Of a stretch of 64,000 nt of DNA, positions 1 to 13,844 are shown piece by piece (position 1 is the first letter of the stretch; each line of letters opens with the position of its first letter). The notes under the pieces were generated by a model. The model did not search any database. It was not told the origin of the DNA and was given only the letters and a program-made list of their open reading frames with translations. The DNA comes from Rhinopomastus cyanomelas (lineage: Eukaryota > Chordata > Aves > Bucerotiformes > Rhinopomastidae): NCBI GenBank assembly GCA_013400115.1, contig VXBP01008584.1, forward strand, positions 186,164 to 250,163, in the 5' to 3' direction. The position numbers were made by a program, and so were the translations under genes.

Positions 1-104
1 TTAGCAAAGTGAAAAAACTGAAGAAAGGTCACTGACTTGGGGCAGGATCTACTGCTAGTAAGGAATCAAAGATGCCTTTTAATTCAGCCAAGTGCAAGAA
101 TCAC

Positions 105-1430
105 AGAATGGCTCGGATGGATCTCAGAGATCATCTAGCTCCAACCTACCTGACCTAGGCAGGGACACTGCTCACTAGACAAGGTTGTGCAGAGCCCCAG
201 TTCCACCTGGACAGTTCCAGGAATGGAGCAGCCACAACCACAACCTCCCTGGGCAGCCTGTTACAGGGCCTCAGCACATTTACCGGGAAGATTTTCTTTC
301 TAAAATCTAATCTAAATCTCACCTCTTTTAGCTTTAAACTATGCCCTTCATCCTATCACTACAGACCCTTGTAAACAGTCCCTCTCTAGCTTTTCTGTGG
401 CCCCCTTCGGGTACTGGAAAACTGCTGCAAGATCCCCCCGCAAAGCCTTCTCCAACCTGAGCAGCCACAATTCCTTCCAGCCCTTTGATCGTCCCTGTGG
501 CTTCCTCTAGACGCACTCCAACAGTTTTGTGTCCTCCTCATACTGCAGACCCAATAGCTGGATGCACTTACCCAGGTGAGATCTCAGAAGAGCAGAGTAC
601 AGGGGAAGAATCGCCTCCCTTGACCTGCACGACACTGCTTTTCATCCAGCCTAGGACACAGCTGGCTTTCTGGGCTGCCCTCACACATTGCTGGCTCATA
701 CTGAACTTCTTGTCTACCAACATTCCCCAAAACTTCTCCTCAGAGTTGCTCTCAATCCATTCACTACCCAGCAAGTATTTGTGCTTCAGATTGCCCCAAT
801 CCAGATGCAGGACTTGCTGAACCTCATGCAGTTTGCACAGGCCCAGTTCTCCAGCCTGACAAGAACCTTCGATGGCCTCCCTTCCCTCCAGTCTGTTGAC
901 CAATCCACAAATCTCGGGGTTACTGGCAAACCTGCAGATGGTGACCTCGATGCCACTGTCCATGTGAGCGACAAAGATGTTCAACATCACCCAACCCAGA
1001 ACAGACATCTAGAGAAGGTCTACTCGTAACTGATCTCCACTTGGACATCAAGCTGTTGATCACAATCATTTGAGTGTGACCATCCAGCCAATTCCTTATC
1101 CACCAAGAGGTCCACCTGTCAAACCCATTTTAGAGACAAGGATGTTGTGCAAGTGTCCAGCACCTTGCACACGTCCAGGTAGATGATATCAGTTGCTCTA
1201 CCCCTGTCTACCAATGCTGTCACTCTGTTGCAGAAAGCCACCAGATTTGGCACACATGGTCTGCCCTTACTGAAGCCATGTTGGCTATCAGCAATCATGT
1301 CCCCAGTGTTACGTACCTCAGCAGAGTTTTCAGATCACAAGATGCCTGCAGAATTGAAACATGATCCTTCAGCCTCCTATTCTTCTACAGTCAGACTTAT
1401 CCTGGGCATGAGGGTAGCAGCTATGGAAAC
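105..1430 (-). mobile_element. Old CR1 LINE, 3' half (reverse transcriptase C-terminus)
   Basis: Minus-strand CR1 starting at its 3' tail (AATCACAGAATGG then TCATCTAGCTCC on the plus strand). On the minus strand, 568-1008 still reads like the C-terminal half of CR1 ORF2: LEGREAIEGS, LHLDWGNLKHKYLLGSEWIE, EEKFWGMLVDKKFSMSQQCV, AAQKASCVLGWMKSS. The palm motif region (expected FADD) has decayed to RFASN. Frameshifts and stops break the frame. The 5' limit is uncertain; similarity fades after about 1430. The decay marks it as an old insertion, in the TCF12 sense orientation. Confidence 0.88.
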
Positions 1431-2177
1431 TGTCTGTGGTCGACCATCATGCTAAGCTTTCCTGCTAGCCAGCCTCAGCAACTCTCAAGAAGCATCCTGG
1501 CCTTTGCAAATTCCACAGGAACTCTCCCCAGGTACTGACTAGGAAAGGCCAAACGTCCATCTCCAGATTAGCAACGTGGTTACAACACCTGGAAGTGCTG
1601 CAAAGTGAAAACCTTCTTTCTAGCCCAAATGGTATTAAAGAGTGAAAGGCAAACCGATGCACGTTTTGTATTGTTTTATCTATTTTGCCTGCTTGTATTT
1701 AATTTCCCTGCAATATAGCATGGATACTGCACATTATTATAGAAGCCTTTTATAAACATCAGCTAGAATCAATTTCAGAGACACTTGCCCACTTGGTGTT
1801 TAGCCCTTACCTCTGTCAGAAGCTCTCAACAACGCATTACTAAAAAAAAAACCCAAAAAACCACCACAACACTTTTCTTGATCCTACTCTCTTTTGAATA
1901 CTCTTCAAACTTTCAGTATCTGTTTTACCTCTCATGCAGTGGCTCTTCAACATAAATTTAATCAATCTCCCTGCACCTATAATTTTCTAATTACCTTATA
2001 TAATGTAAAACCACATAATAAAACTTACTGTGCTTAATGCCTTTATCAGTTGCCCAGAGAAGACAGAGCATAATAAATGAGTTTCTAAAAGACCCTAAAT
2101 TTGGGAGATGCAGTCACCATGCTTAAAAATAGGACCAACATTCAATGTAGATCCTGTCTAGGAATGTATACAATTTA

Positions 2178-2592
2178 AAGGATTAGGCCAAAATGAACCT
2201 CATAAAATTCAGCCCTAATGGATGTGAAGCCCTGCGCCTGGGACAGCCTAACCCCTTGCAGTGCTACAGGCTGGAGGCCATGTCTGCTGAGACTGTAGTC
2301 TCCCCTCAAGTCCTGGGGACAGTTTTGGGCACCACCTCTTCTCCCTAGTGACTGACAGGACAAGAGGAAATGGGGTCAAGTTGTGCCACGGGAGGTTCAG
2401 ATTGGATCTTAGGAAAAAGTTCTTCCCAGAAAGAGGGATGGCTGGGAACAGGCTGCCCAGCGAGGGGGTGGAGGCACTGTCCCTAGGAGGGGTTCAACAA
2501 ACAGGAGATGGTTTAGTGGTTTGAGGTTGTAGGGTAGACAATTAGACTTTATGATCTTGAAGGCGCTTTCCAACCTTGATGGTTCTATGGCT
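2178..2592 (+). mobile_element. CR1 LINE 3' fragment with internal deletion
   Basis: Plus-strand CR1. The first part (about 2215-2300) resembles the ORF2 stretch around 'CCCTGCGCCTGGGACAG' and 'TACAGGCTGG'. It then jumps to the ORF2 end (TGACAGGACAAGAGGAAATG, AGGTTCAGATTGGAT, GGGAACAGGCTGCCCAG) and the 3' UTR, ending TTCCAACCTTGATGGTTCTATGG. About 300 or more bases of normal CR1 between these parts are missing. No open frame is left. Confidence 0.85.
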
Positions 2593-5500
2593 GCTGGTGT
2601 TGAAAAGGAAGCTGCATGTGAGACAGCAAATGGAAGGGAGCAAGTATTCACCTCTGTTCAGCACTCCTTGCACCATAGCTAAAACACCGCAAACAAATTT
2701 TGAAGCCTCCAATATAGAACAATCAAAAAAAACCCTACAAAACCTAAAATCAAACAAAAACTCACATCAAAACAAAACTATGCTAGAACAGGAATATCCC
2801 CACTGCTTTCACTGGCCCCCGCAGTGATGTAGCACCACTCTGAATTGAGCTAACATCCATTCCAGAATCCTGGATTCTACAGTCCTGGAACTGGCAATTT
2901 TCCCTGCAACTTCCTACTGCTCAGGTCAAATCCTTTCTGCTCCTCCAACTTGTTTTTTTCAGCTGCCTTTTCTTCCCCCCCATGTCAGGGCAAAGACTTT
3001 ATGTAACTATTTCTGTCTTTTTGCTTCTCTTTATCTCTTACACTCAGATCTCATTTTTTCCCCCCCAATATCAAAATTTAAGCACAACAAACAAATTGAA
3101 GCTTCCAAATTCAACTGAGTCCACTCTAATTATTGTTTACATACCGGCTCTGCAAAAATGCTCGTGCATTTCACACATCCAAACTACATATTCCATACCA
3201 TCTCTGCCGAAGAGAACACTCTCCAACACTGAGTCTCTGCAGCGAGTTGGAAAGGATTAAGACTGCTACTGAAATGTCTGTCCCTCTCCTTTACTGTGCA
3301 GTACTGAATCCAGAAAAGTAAAACATGAATCACTGTAGGATTTCCACCCTATGGTGCTACAGCTGTACCTTAAAACTCTCCTACTTCTGCGTTACCTTAA
3401 TTCACACGTTGGTTCTAACAGAAAAACAAAGTAATACTGATTTAAATTGCTGCACTTTTACTTTGAGGGGTGTATTCACAAAGTTTATTTTAAGAACTGC
3501 TTTGGAAGCAACTGATATTTTATGCAGTGAACTGCTATTTTCCCAGATGAATAGAATATCCATTCTTTGTCTCATAGTTTCCATGACACTAAAAACAAAA
3601 CATTCATCGACACCGGCTCAGTGTTTGATGGTAAATGCAGCTGCAGCTCACAGCAGCTCGTCGTGTACCTCAGCCTGCCCCAGCTGAACAGAGGCACTCT
3701 ATTTCCCCAACCCAACCACATTGTTTGACAGACAAGCTTTCTTGCCAAACTCAAACACTTCAAAACCCTACTGGTGTTCTATCTTGAAAAGTGAGTGTTT
3801 TCTGCAAGCAACGATACTAACACACAGTCTCCCAAATCGCTGAACAAAACGCAGAATCACAGACAAGACCTTGGTAATGGTAGTATTTGCACTCAGTTAT
3901 GAAGAAATTTTTGGCCAAAGAATTTCACATTTTGGTTCCTGCTTCAATTCCAACTCCTCTGCGTCAAGTGAGAAAAATATTGACCAAAAAAATATGGCAG
4001 GGACAATTTAACAACCTGTAAATGGAGAAAATCACATGGCAATTCAGAGACAAGGAGCAGCACTCAGCTTTCACTGCTGCTTCTCTCCCCAAAGGGAGCA
4101 CGACAGACAGTCTGCTGCTCCAGAGGAAGATGCCAGACTCCTATTAGCTAAAAATTTAATCCTGCCCCATATTAACTAGCTGTTCATCTGTTTGAGATTC
4201 AGTTTATGTATGTCATCACTCACCTTTTCACACCGGTCAACCCACCACTGTTACACACATGCTGAACTACTCGCATCGGTCCAATTCAAAAAGCCGCCTT
4301 GAAAACAGGGTCCATACAATACCTGACGTGATCAGAAGGCATTGTTAGGCACTAAATCAGTGTCCTGGGTTGAAAAGGAGGTCTTGGACCATACTGGGGA
4401 TGCAGGGCACACCGCTCCTGCTAACAGCTAAGCAGTTCATTGCTCTGAGAATAGGTTTCCCTGGAATTTTACAGGTGGAAAAAAAAATGTATCTCCTCAA
4501 AAACCTACCTTAAAATATTTTCCATCCTCATGTGCACATCTTTGGAGAGAGGCAGGTATGATGTATTTACATTCAGTAAAGCAATGAAGCATGTATGTTC
4601 TTACAGAGATCACTCACACCACTGAAACTATACACTTAGAAAATTATGGGTGGACTGCAGGCTGCTTACAGAGAAATCTGTCCAAGGAGGCCACATCATC
4701 TCTGTCTACTACTCATGGAGTTAAGAAATTCAGTCAAAATTTCTGCAAATACTTCAAATGCAACTAATAATCAACTCGTCGTTTTAATACAAGTGCTACT
4801 GTAAGATAGAAACTTATTTCACTAAATTATACAACCTGAAATTCCTTTTGGGTTTTGCCATAAAATATACCAACAATACACCTCCTCCAGCAAAAGAACA
4901 AAGTCCTGGATCCCTGTGCCCACATTTTTAAGGATAAGAAGGGAGACATAAAAATGCACATTTGACTACTGAAATACTATGAAAATAACTTTCCAAGGCA
5001 AGACTGGTGCAAGACGTTTAGCTCTCTCAGGGTACTGCAGCCCCTCCTGCCTCTGCTGTGACTAAGGACTGCAGTGCTCCCCACCCTAACCAACTGCTGC
5101 TGTGCTGAGAGCGCCCCCTCCTGTCTTCATGGCTCTAAACATACAGAGATCGACCTGCTGCTCACACAGCAATCAAACATACCCATGGCATCGCCAGGAA
5201 CGCCTGTATCATTACAAAAACAATCCGAGGGGAAACAGAACTTAAAGGCCTTTACGTACACAAAAATGGAAAAGTACTCCCTGTCCAACCACACACAGCT
5301 CAATGAAGACAAACATTCATTCAAAGACTGCAGCAGTATTGGTTAATAAATCAGTAGTAAAACTTTTTAAATCATTGCTCTTTATACTGAAACCCTGCCT
5401 TCAACTTGAGATTCAGCAGACCACTCAGGATCAAAGAGTGTTCCAGCAGCTTACCGTCAGTGGGGTTTGCTTTCAAGTGCTACTCCTAATAAATTCTGTT

Positions 5501-8500
5501 GATGGCCTTTCTACTGACAACCTACTGGACTTTTATAACACCCTTACACTAGCCATTAACAACACTGGATCCACACAAGCCACTACACATCAAAAATAAG
5601 GGAATTCTGCTTGCACAAGCTTAATATGAACCACACAGGCACAAGAGAAATCGTCTCGTCTGCAGAGCACTTGCACATTCACACAACAGTAGGGACTGGA
5701 GTACAATCCATGCTGCACCACTGCAACATCTATGAACGTTCCGTGTTATTTTGCAAATACAGTCCTGCAAAAGCTCCTTGCTGGCTGAGTAAATACTGAT
5801 CTAGGATACAAGTTCAGTTTTATGAAGATTTTGCTGAGATTTTGACTCTTATTTGCCTTCTGAGACAAGATGTCCAGAAAGTGGTAGAAATCATTAACTT
5901 CCTTTAAGAGTTCCTGAAAAGAACCTTCTTTCTACAGATACAAATTCCTGAAGCTCACTGCAATGCTGATACACATTTCCCTGTCCTAGCCTTTCCCAAA
6001 CAGTGGGCAATAAAAGCAGAGATCCAACAGTTCACTGACCTAACTAGACACAAAGTTGTCCTTCCTCTACCTGAAATACAGAGCAAGTTGTTTAAAATGT
6101 TCGAGATACTTCATGTTCTTTCCTGAGACTAACCTTTGGCAACTGTGGTGGCAGTAGCAAGTAAGGGACCATGTTCATAGTAAGAATGTCCCTAAATTGA
6201 GGGTGAATTCCCACCTGGCTGTGATTATCACACACGCAGCCTCGTATGCAGGGGGGAAATTAACCCAGAGAGCCTTTTCAAAGTACAATGCGCAGTATGG
6301 AAACCTGAAAGAAATCCCGTATCTGAAGCTAACACAGATTCTTCCTAGGCCAATCATTACTGAACTTCTTTATTTCTCCTTTCTCAAAAGGAGATTCCCC
6401 CCCCCCCATCTGTTTACTTTCTGAAACTTTGTATAATCATCAGGGATGCTGAAGTAGGATGTCAACATATTAGGTCAGCAGCGAGGAGGGGTGACTAGAA
6501 AAACTGTATCTATTATAATCACAACCAGCACTCTTCTTCTCCAACCATTAACCATGTTGTCTTTATCTAAACAGGTACCTGCCTCAACAATTCATTCAAA
6601 AATTAGTTCATATCCACATGAGAGTGGTTCAAAGAAAAAAAAAAAATGATAGGAATTACCCTGGATAAAGTTAGACAAAGTGATTTTAAAGAATCTCCAA
6701 GAGCTGCTACCTAAAAGCTGTCTGCTTTGCATCTCCATTTGATTTTGAGCACAGCTCTGTCATAAGAGCACAGGAATGCTGAAGTCATCTCATGTAATTG
6801 TAACTTAAAAACCTAAATGTGGATCTGTGGCCTTGATCAGCTACATATGCGCTCAATGGCATCATGTGTGTTTAGAGCCTCTTAGATGTAGAAGTATTTG
6901 TAAAATTAGGACTCACCTTGGGTGTGTAGATCGTTCAGTAGGATCTGTTAGAATCATACTGATTCTTCTACCACTCTAAGACATTTGGACACTTTCCATT
7001 AAACAGCAGCCACTGAAGTAAACAAATTAAACTATTCCAAAAGTATTTTACTTCCTTATATTAGAGAAAGCTTATAAGAATTATTTTTTTCCTAAAAGGA
7101 AACAGGATACCATCAGAGAAGAAACAAACCACCAGAACGCTAATTCAGTGGTCATTGTGCTTTTGATAACAAGAAACCATTCTCATTGCACAAAAATTAG
7201 AAATTTGGCTCAAACAGCCTTTTTCACTACCCACTCTGTAATTCTAGAGCTGAATTAGAGTGAATTATTTTGAGAAGTGAAACCACTTCAGTTTATTTGA
7301 AACAATCTTGTACGTGTGGTGTGTCCACGAGTAACACCACTTCACCTACGGCTCAGCATCCCCAAAGCAGCTCAGGCACAGACACACACAGATCTACAGA
7401 AATTTTTCTTCCCTGTTTTGTTTACTATTTTAAAATTATTTTTAAAGGTTTTGTTTTGCAGGTTTTTTTTCAATTACAGGCAGGAAATAAAAAGAAATGC
7501 AACTCTTTTATGTAAAGTAAATCCATCTGGATGTTTGCAGCATCCTATATTATAAACTTATGATCCCAAACCAGAATGAGTTATAGTGAAGCTGCAGGCA
7601 AAATTGTCTCCGTATACCACAATCCATTATCCCTGTCAAGTTAATGTTCCATGTTGAGCCATATGGCATGGGTACACACTCAACAAAGGAAATTCCTTAA
7701 ACTTGTTATAATCACCACTTACAGTCATCCAAAAAACCTGACATAAACAGCTTTATTGTGCTTTGTGTGTTTCAGTCGAGATCCCTTACAAAAAGGGGAA
7801 GCTTCAAGAAAAATAAAGGAGGCAGGAGTAAAGTTGCAATAATCAAAAGGGAGGGGGTAAACAGTGGGAGACTGTACATTTCATAATGACAAAAGATTTT
7901 CTTTGTAATAAAGCTCAAGCCTTCCGACATTGATGCACTGTGCCAGATTAACAGGAAACAAGAAAAAAAAACCCCACCCAAGTCCCCTACATCAATACCT
8001 CATCCTCAATGCAAATAAGAAACCTTACACTTTCCAAGTGCCTGACACATGAAAAAGATTCTCAATTTTTAAAAAAAATGTAGTAAGTTTTTGTTTTTCT
8101 GCCATTGGAGAGATGGCTTGCCTTCCCTTGCTGTATAATTAGCAAGAATTTAACAGTCTTGCACTACCAGTACCAGCACTGCAGTGAAAGCTCTCTGTGT
8201 GCATTAAGTGTAGGTCACAGATGAATTAAGGGCTCCCAGAAACCTCTGCTACCTGGTACAATCCATCACATCCAGCCTAAGTCAAGGTACAAGTAGAGCA
8301 GAACTTCATTCCAGCCCCCGCAGTGACAACAATAAAACGCTGAGAAAACACACTATCAAACACTGAACTCAGCATCAATTTCTGTTAATTACAGCCTTGT
8401 CAGCAACATGATTATTCAAACAGCTCATGCAAATGTTAATGAGTCCTTATTTGCATATTTATTTTTTCCTTTGTTGAAATGTCATTGATTATTACATTCT

Positions 8501-10654
8501 ACAATGATGAATGCTGCTGATGATGTGCTCTGATATGTAATTAGTCATTAAGTGGAATGAATAGATCAATTATGAAAAAGGAGTGAGATTAAGAAATATC
8601 AAACAAGACCGCCCAATGTAACTATAGAATTTTTTTTAAAGGAGCTAAAATAATTTCTTGGCATTTAAAGTGCAACATCAGTAGTTTTCAATAAATAAAC
8701 TACTACTACTCAGAGGTTAAATAAGATCTTCCACACACGCTGTTACTCGGGTAATCCAATTACAACAGTGGAGCACTTTTGTAAAAATAGTCAAAAATCG
8801 ACAGGAACAAGAAGATTTGGAGGTTTGGTTTCTGTATCCCCCATCCTTCCTGGAGTTTTTAAAAAACTAACATGTCCCAGAGGTGCTCACGAGCACAGGA
8901 CAGACTGATATTTTAGCAGGAATGAGAACAGCACTTGCTGTGCTAGCAGTAGCCCCACTTTGTTTGCAAGGCAAAGACTGGCCTCGTGCTGCCTCTGCAA
9001 CTGCCTGCTCACGCTCCGCAGCCAGCGCTTGCTATTTGTGGTGAAGGGGAAACAGGAGAGAAGAGGAAAGGGAAAAAAAAACCCCTAGTAAAAAAACCCA
9101 CATTACTGCAGACCAGATGGGAACATTCCACATGACCAAACCAATCAATCACATCGGTGGGGCGCAGGTGCAACACAGCCGTGTAGCAACACACCATTTC
9201 ACAGTCTATCGGGCACAAACACATGGTCACCAATCAATGGCACCCCCAGGACCTGGGGGGGAGGCTCTCTCGAGCCTTACTGGTCCATGCCTGATGACTT
9301 CATAATCACACATCATTTCATTCACTGGAGGATACAAACCAGCATTCTAATAACTTTCCCCTGAAACCAGTCATGTTGTGCATATTAATAGAGTGCTGGG
9401 TAGAGCTGGAGCACTGGCTCCTCACTGCAATTCGAGCCGAACCTGCGAGAAGGAAATAACCTGAAGCTAAGAACTTCTGCCCAAGGAAGGAGAGTCATCT
9501 CAGACACAGATCAATGGTAACATAATTCATTTTGCCAAAGTAAACTGTGCATGATGTTCGCACATTTTACAATGCAAGCCTTGAACAATAGCAAGCAGGC
9601 AGAGATAAAGGACAAAGCAGGACAAAAATCATTGGGAGAACATGCCTCTGTAACTGGTCAGGCAAAATTCCGAGACTAATGAGGCCACCAGGAACAAAAA
9701 AACCCCAAAAGTTAAACTATTTTTAAAATTACTTAGATGTTTGCCAGTGTGCTCAATGATAATTTTTTCCTCTTAAAGCATCACAAATCAGTTTTAAAAT
9801 GAGCAACTAAAATTATCCATGATGCAATCACACCAAGACTCGAATTGGAGCACTACAGTGCAAAAAAAGGCCAATTACCAATGGTAATTTATGTTTGTGA
9901 TACTGACAACTTCGGAATATCATAAACATTATGGATATAAGGACATGGAGACACTTTGGCCATGGCTTATCACGCTACACTGGGTGATATACTTCAGTAT
10001 TTGCTATGTGAAATAGATGCTCTGCAAACAAATGTGACAAGGAGAGCATCTTAACTTGAAACTACACTTCCCTAAAAGTCATAGGGTCGTTTGCCTAAAA
10101 GTCAAGTGAACTGTAACTGAAATGTAAAGGACTAAAGCTACTAATGGCCAGTTTTCACATTCAGAATGCTTTAAGCGCTGGTAGGTTAAGTGTAGGCAGG
10201 AAGGATCATTTGATATCAAAGCAACCAGATTATAGTTTGACTTTGCTTTTCTTAATTTGATCATATTTACCTTTATTTGAAGAGCAGACACCTCTGAATC
10301 ATACAGTTAAATTAGTTAAATTTAGGATTAGCTTTTTTAGCACCTTCGCTTTGCTTATGGATATAAACTGCTGAGAGCTGCTTTGAGGAAGCAATGGAGT
10401 TGACAGAATAGCTGTTAGGCTGCACTCCAGAGACGGACACGTTGCACACGTTGCTCTAGGTCAATAGCAATTCCTCCTTTCTCATCTAGTAGGCTACAAC
10501 TACAGCATATTTTAATTTATTAACACAAGGGGGGGGAAATCATGGTAGAAGCAGAAAGCACTTTTTTACTAATTAAATCCAGACCCTTTGGTGATTCATG
10601 TGGCTGTAAGACCTTTTTACCTGCTTTCCTTGGCTTCCTCATCTCAAAGATCTT
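2593..10654. other. CR1-free unique intronic stretch
   Basis: About 8 kb with no CR1, LTR or SINE that I can recognise. It is AT-rich with scattered homopolymers (for example the C run near 6405). Reading frames here are short and lack codon structure or splice context. The AT-rich motif cluster at 8380-8600 is listed separately. Confidence 0.6.
8380..8600. promoter_or_regulatory. Candidate conserved noncoding enhancer with paired octamer motifs
   Basis: Low-complexity-free AT-rich sequence holding a perfect POU octamer ATGCAAAT at 8427-8434 and its reverse complement ATTTGCAT at 8449-8456, 14 bp apart. TAATTA is at 8538-8543 followed by a second ATTA core at 8547-8550, with further TTAAT/ATTAC cores between. 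Such packed homeodomain/POU sites inside a repeat-free 8 kb part of a developmental gene's intron are typical of vertebrate conserved enhancers. The motifs are seen; conservation and enhancer role are inferred. Confidence 0.4.
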
Positions 10655-11060
10655 AGGAATCACAGAACATTTGGGATTGGAAGGGACCTTGTAAAATAAT
10701 CTAGTTCAATCCCCCTAACACAGCAGGATCACCTAGACCAAGCTGCACAGGAACACGTCCAGGCAGGTTTTAAATGTATCCAGAGCAGGAGACTCCACAA
10801 CCCCCTTGGGCAGCTTGTTCCAGTGCTCTGCCACCCTCACTGGGAAGAAGTTCCTTCTCAGATTGATGTGGAACCTCCCATGTTCCAGCTTACACCCATT
10901 GCCCCCGTCCTATCACTAGATGACATTGAGAAGAGCCTGGCTCCATCCTCCTGACACCCACCCTTCAAATATTTATAGGCATTAATGAGGTCACCCCTCA
11001 GTCCCCTCTTTTCTGAGCTAAAGACATCCAGCTCCCTCAGCCTCTCCTCATAACAGAGGA
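10655..11060 (-). mobile_element. CR1 LINE 3' end, 5'-truncated
   Basis: Begins on the plus strand with AATCACAGAACATTTGGGAT and GGAAGGGACCTTG, then the standard antisense CR1 3' region (CAGGATCACCTAGACCAAGC, CTCCAGAG-like block, GGGAAGAAGTTCCTTCTCAG). It stops abruptly after CAGCCTCTCCTCATAACA. The minus strand encodes the last part of ORF2 (EERLRELDVFSSEKRGLRGD, DLINAYKYLKGGCQEDGA, LFSMSSSDRTGAMG). It belongs to the same subfamily as 58290-60965. Confidence 0.92.
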
Positions 11061-12109
11061 AATACGATTTAGCTTTGCACTGAGCCACAGCTGAGTCTTG
11101 CAATCCAAAACCTCCACGTGAGAACAAGCTGGTAGACAATGTTGTTAGACAGAGGACACAGAAGGGTTAAAGAACAAATGTGTGCAATCAAAGGAATATT
11201 CACATGCTTTGGCTGAATTATGTTGACCAGCAGCAGATGAGGAAGTGCTCTCCCTCAGTAGAATGCAGAAATCATTAATCAATAAATCATTAAATTAAGG
11301 GCCTGACAAACAGTTCTATTCTGAGCACTTACAGAATGTTAATTACTGGAGTATCTCGGGAATCTACCATGTTAAAATGACAATATCTTCTTTAACAGGA
11401 TCAAGTTTTAGATAAATTCAGCTTCTTTTATTTTGAAAGCTCTTGAAAGGAGAAATGTCATATAATTAAGTACTAATACTATTCATACTTGTATGCATCA
11501 GAGGGTGGGCTGATGGCTACACTACAGACCTGACATTTCTTTAGAGGCAAAACCCAACAGCTGGCATCAGTCAAAATGGAAAGGGCTGCAAGGAGGTTGG
11601 CCAATGGAGTTTTATTTTTCCTCCAAAAAGAATAAGCTTCAGTACAGCTCACCCTTACCTGAAGCAAGAGACAAGGAGATAGCGGACAGCTGTGCACCTG
11701 CCTGTCCTACACTAAAGTCTTGACATGAGCAAAGCCAAGGACACTGGTAGGAAGGACATCTCCAGACATTAACTATCTCCTGGTCCTCAGAGAGAACAGT
11801 CTCTTGTTTCACTGACTATGGTGGGAAAGGAATAGGATTTTACTTGCTTGTGAGACAAACTTAAAAAAAAAAGTTAAACAGAAAATGAGGGTTCAGCTCA
11901 ACACACAGAAACAAGGGCACTAAAGGTTAAGATTTGTCAGAGAAACTTGAACGGAAAGGATATTCCAAGACGACAAAGGATGGTATATCAGGTGAGGAAT
12001 GGGCTAGCAACAGACAGCACAAAACACACTAGAGACAAATCTTAGAGAACTGCTGAAAACTGTTCTCAAAAGAGCCCGTGGCACAATTATCAAGGATCCT
12101 ATTGTTATG

Positions 12110-13815
12110 AAACAATACAGGCTGTAAGGACACTTGCTGAACGAGACGGGTGCCATAAAGAAGGATATACAGAAAGCAAAGATACTGAACACCTTCTTTG
12201 CTTCTGGGGCCTGTCGAACAGCAAGCCCTAGACCAATGAGGCCCCACACGAAGTTGAGACAAAAGAGGAGTTTGCCCTGGATAATGAGGACTGGGTTAGG
12301 GATAAGTTGAGCAAACCAGATGTACATAAATCCATGGGCCCCAACGGGATACACTCACAAGTGCTACGGGAGACAGCGGAAGTCATTGCTAAGCCACTTT
12401 CCATCATCTTTTCTAAGTCATGGGGATCAGGAGAGGTGCCTGGGGACTGGAAGATAGCATATGTCACTCCAGTCTTCAAAAAGGGTAAGAAAGAGGACCC
12501 AGGTAACTATAGACTGGACAACCTGTCCTCCATCCGTGGAAAGGTGATGGAACAATTTATCCCCGACGCTGTCTCTAGGCACATCAAGGACAAGAGGGTC
12601 ATTAGGGACAGCCAGCATGGCTTCACCAAGGGGAAGTCATATTCAACCAACCTGACAGTCTTTTATTAGGGCATAACCAGGGGGATAGATGACAGCAAAA
12701 TAGCAGATGTGGTCTATCTTGACTTCAATAAGGCATTTGACACAGTCTCATACAGCACCCTTGCAGACAAAGTGAGGCACTGTCTAATGGATTGGGTAGT
12801 GAGGTGGATGGTGAACTGGCTCCAGGATTGAAGCCAGAGAGTGGTGGTCAATGGGACAGAGTCTAGTTGGAGGCCTGTATCTAGTGGAGTGCCTCAAGGG
12901 TCGGTACTGGGACCAGTCCTATTCAGTCTATTCATTAATGACTGGTACATGGGATTAGGGTGCACTGTCAGCAAGTTTGCTGATGATAAAGCTGGCAGGA
13001 GTGGCCTAGCCCCTAGCAGGACCTGGACAGGCTAGAGAGTTGGGCAGGGAGAAATTTAATGAACTGTGACAAGGGCAAGTGTAGAGCTGAAATCTGGGCA
13101 AGAACAACCCCAGGGACCACTTAGGGACTGAGCTGTTGGTGAGCAGGTAGGAGAAAGGGACCTGGGGGTCCTGGTGGCCAGCAGGAGGACCATAAGCCAG
13201 CAATGTGCCCCTGTGGCCAAGAGGCCAAATGACATCATGGGGTGAATTAAAAGGAGGTGGTTAGCAGATGGAAGGAGGTTCTCCTCCCCCTCTACTCTGC
13301 CCTGGTGAGAACACACCTGAAGTATTGTGTTCAGTTCTGGGCCCCTCAGTTCAAGAAGGACACAGAACTATTTGAGAGAGTCCAGTGCAGAGCCACAAAG
13401 ATGATGAAGGAAGCAGAATCTCCTTCCTTATGAGGGAAGGCTGAGTGAGCTGGGCCTCTTCAGCTTGGAAAAAAGGAGACTGAGGGGTGACCTCATTAAT
13501 GTTTGTAACTATGTGAAGGGTGGGTGTCAGGAGGATGGAGACAGGCTCTTCTCAATGTCATCTAATGATAGGACAAGGAGCAATGGGTGTGAGCTGGAAT
13601 ATAGAAGGTTTCTCTTAAATATGAGAAGGAATTTCTTCCCAGTGAGAGTGACAGAGCACTGGAACAAGCTGCCCAGGGGGGTTGTGGAGTCTCCTTCTCT
13701 GGAGATGCTTAAAACCCATCTGGATATGTTAACTTGGTCTAGGTGATCCTGCTGTGGCAGAGTTCTTGGACTGGACAATGTTTTGAGGGCACTTCCAATC
13801 CTTAATGTTCTGTTA
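12110..13815 (+). mobile_element. CR1 LINE carrying much of the reverse transcriptase
   Basis: Plus-strand copy of about 1.7 kb. From about 12120 it matches the antisense of 59800-60000. The reading frame at 12307-12666 covers the RT N-terminal part (KSMGPNGIHSQVLRETAE, PVFKKGKKEDPGNYR, DSQHGFTKGKS) before an in-frame TAG. The palm follows with VVNGTESSW, SGVPQGSVLGPVLFSLFIND and FADD at 12976-12987, then a small deletion. The C-terminus lies at 13465-13743 (EKRRLRGDLINVCNYVKGGC, NFFPVRVTEHWNKLPRGVVE). It ends in the 3' UTR (CTTCCAATCCTTAATGTTCTG). Stops and frameshifts make it inactive. Confidence 0.93.
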
Positions 13816-13844
13816 TACCAAAAGAACAGTAACAGACTGTAATT

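Noticed and set aside
2409..2651. Minus-strand frame overlapping the 2.2-2.6 kb repeat
   Set aside because: Antisense shadow of a CR1 3' end.
6915..6942. 28-nt minus-strand segment with AACAG acceptor and GTGAGT donor, open in phase 1, downstream of the 34656 exon
   Set aside because: No polypyrimidine tract before the acceptor, and the peptide (DPTERSTHP) does not match the next TCF12 exon.
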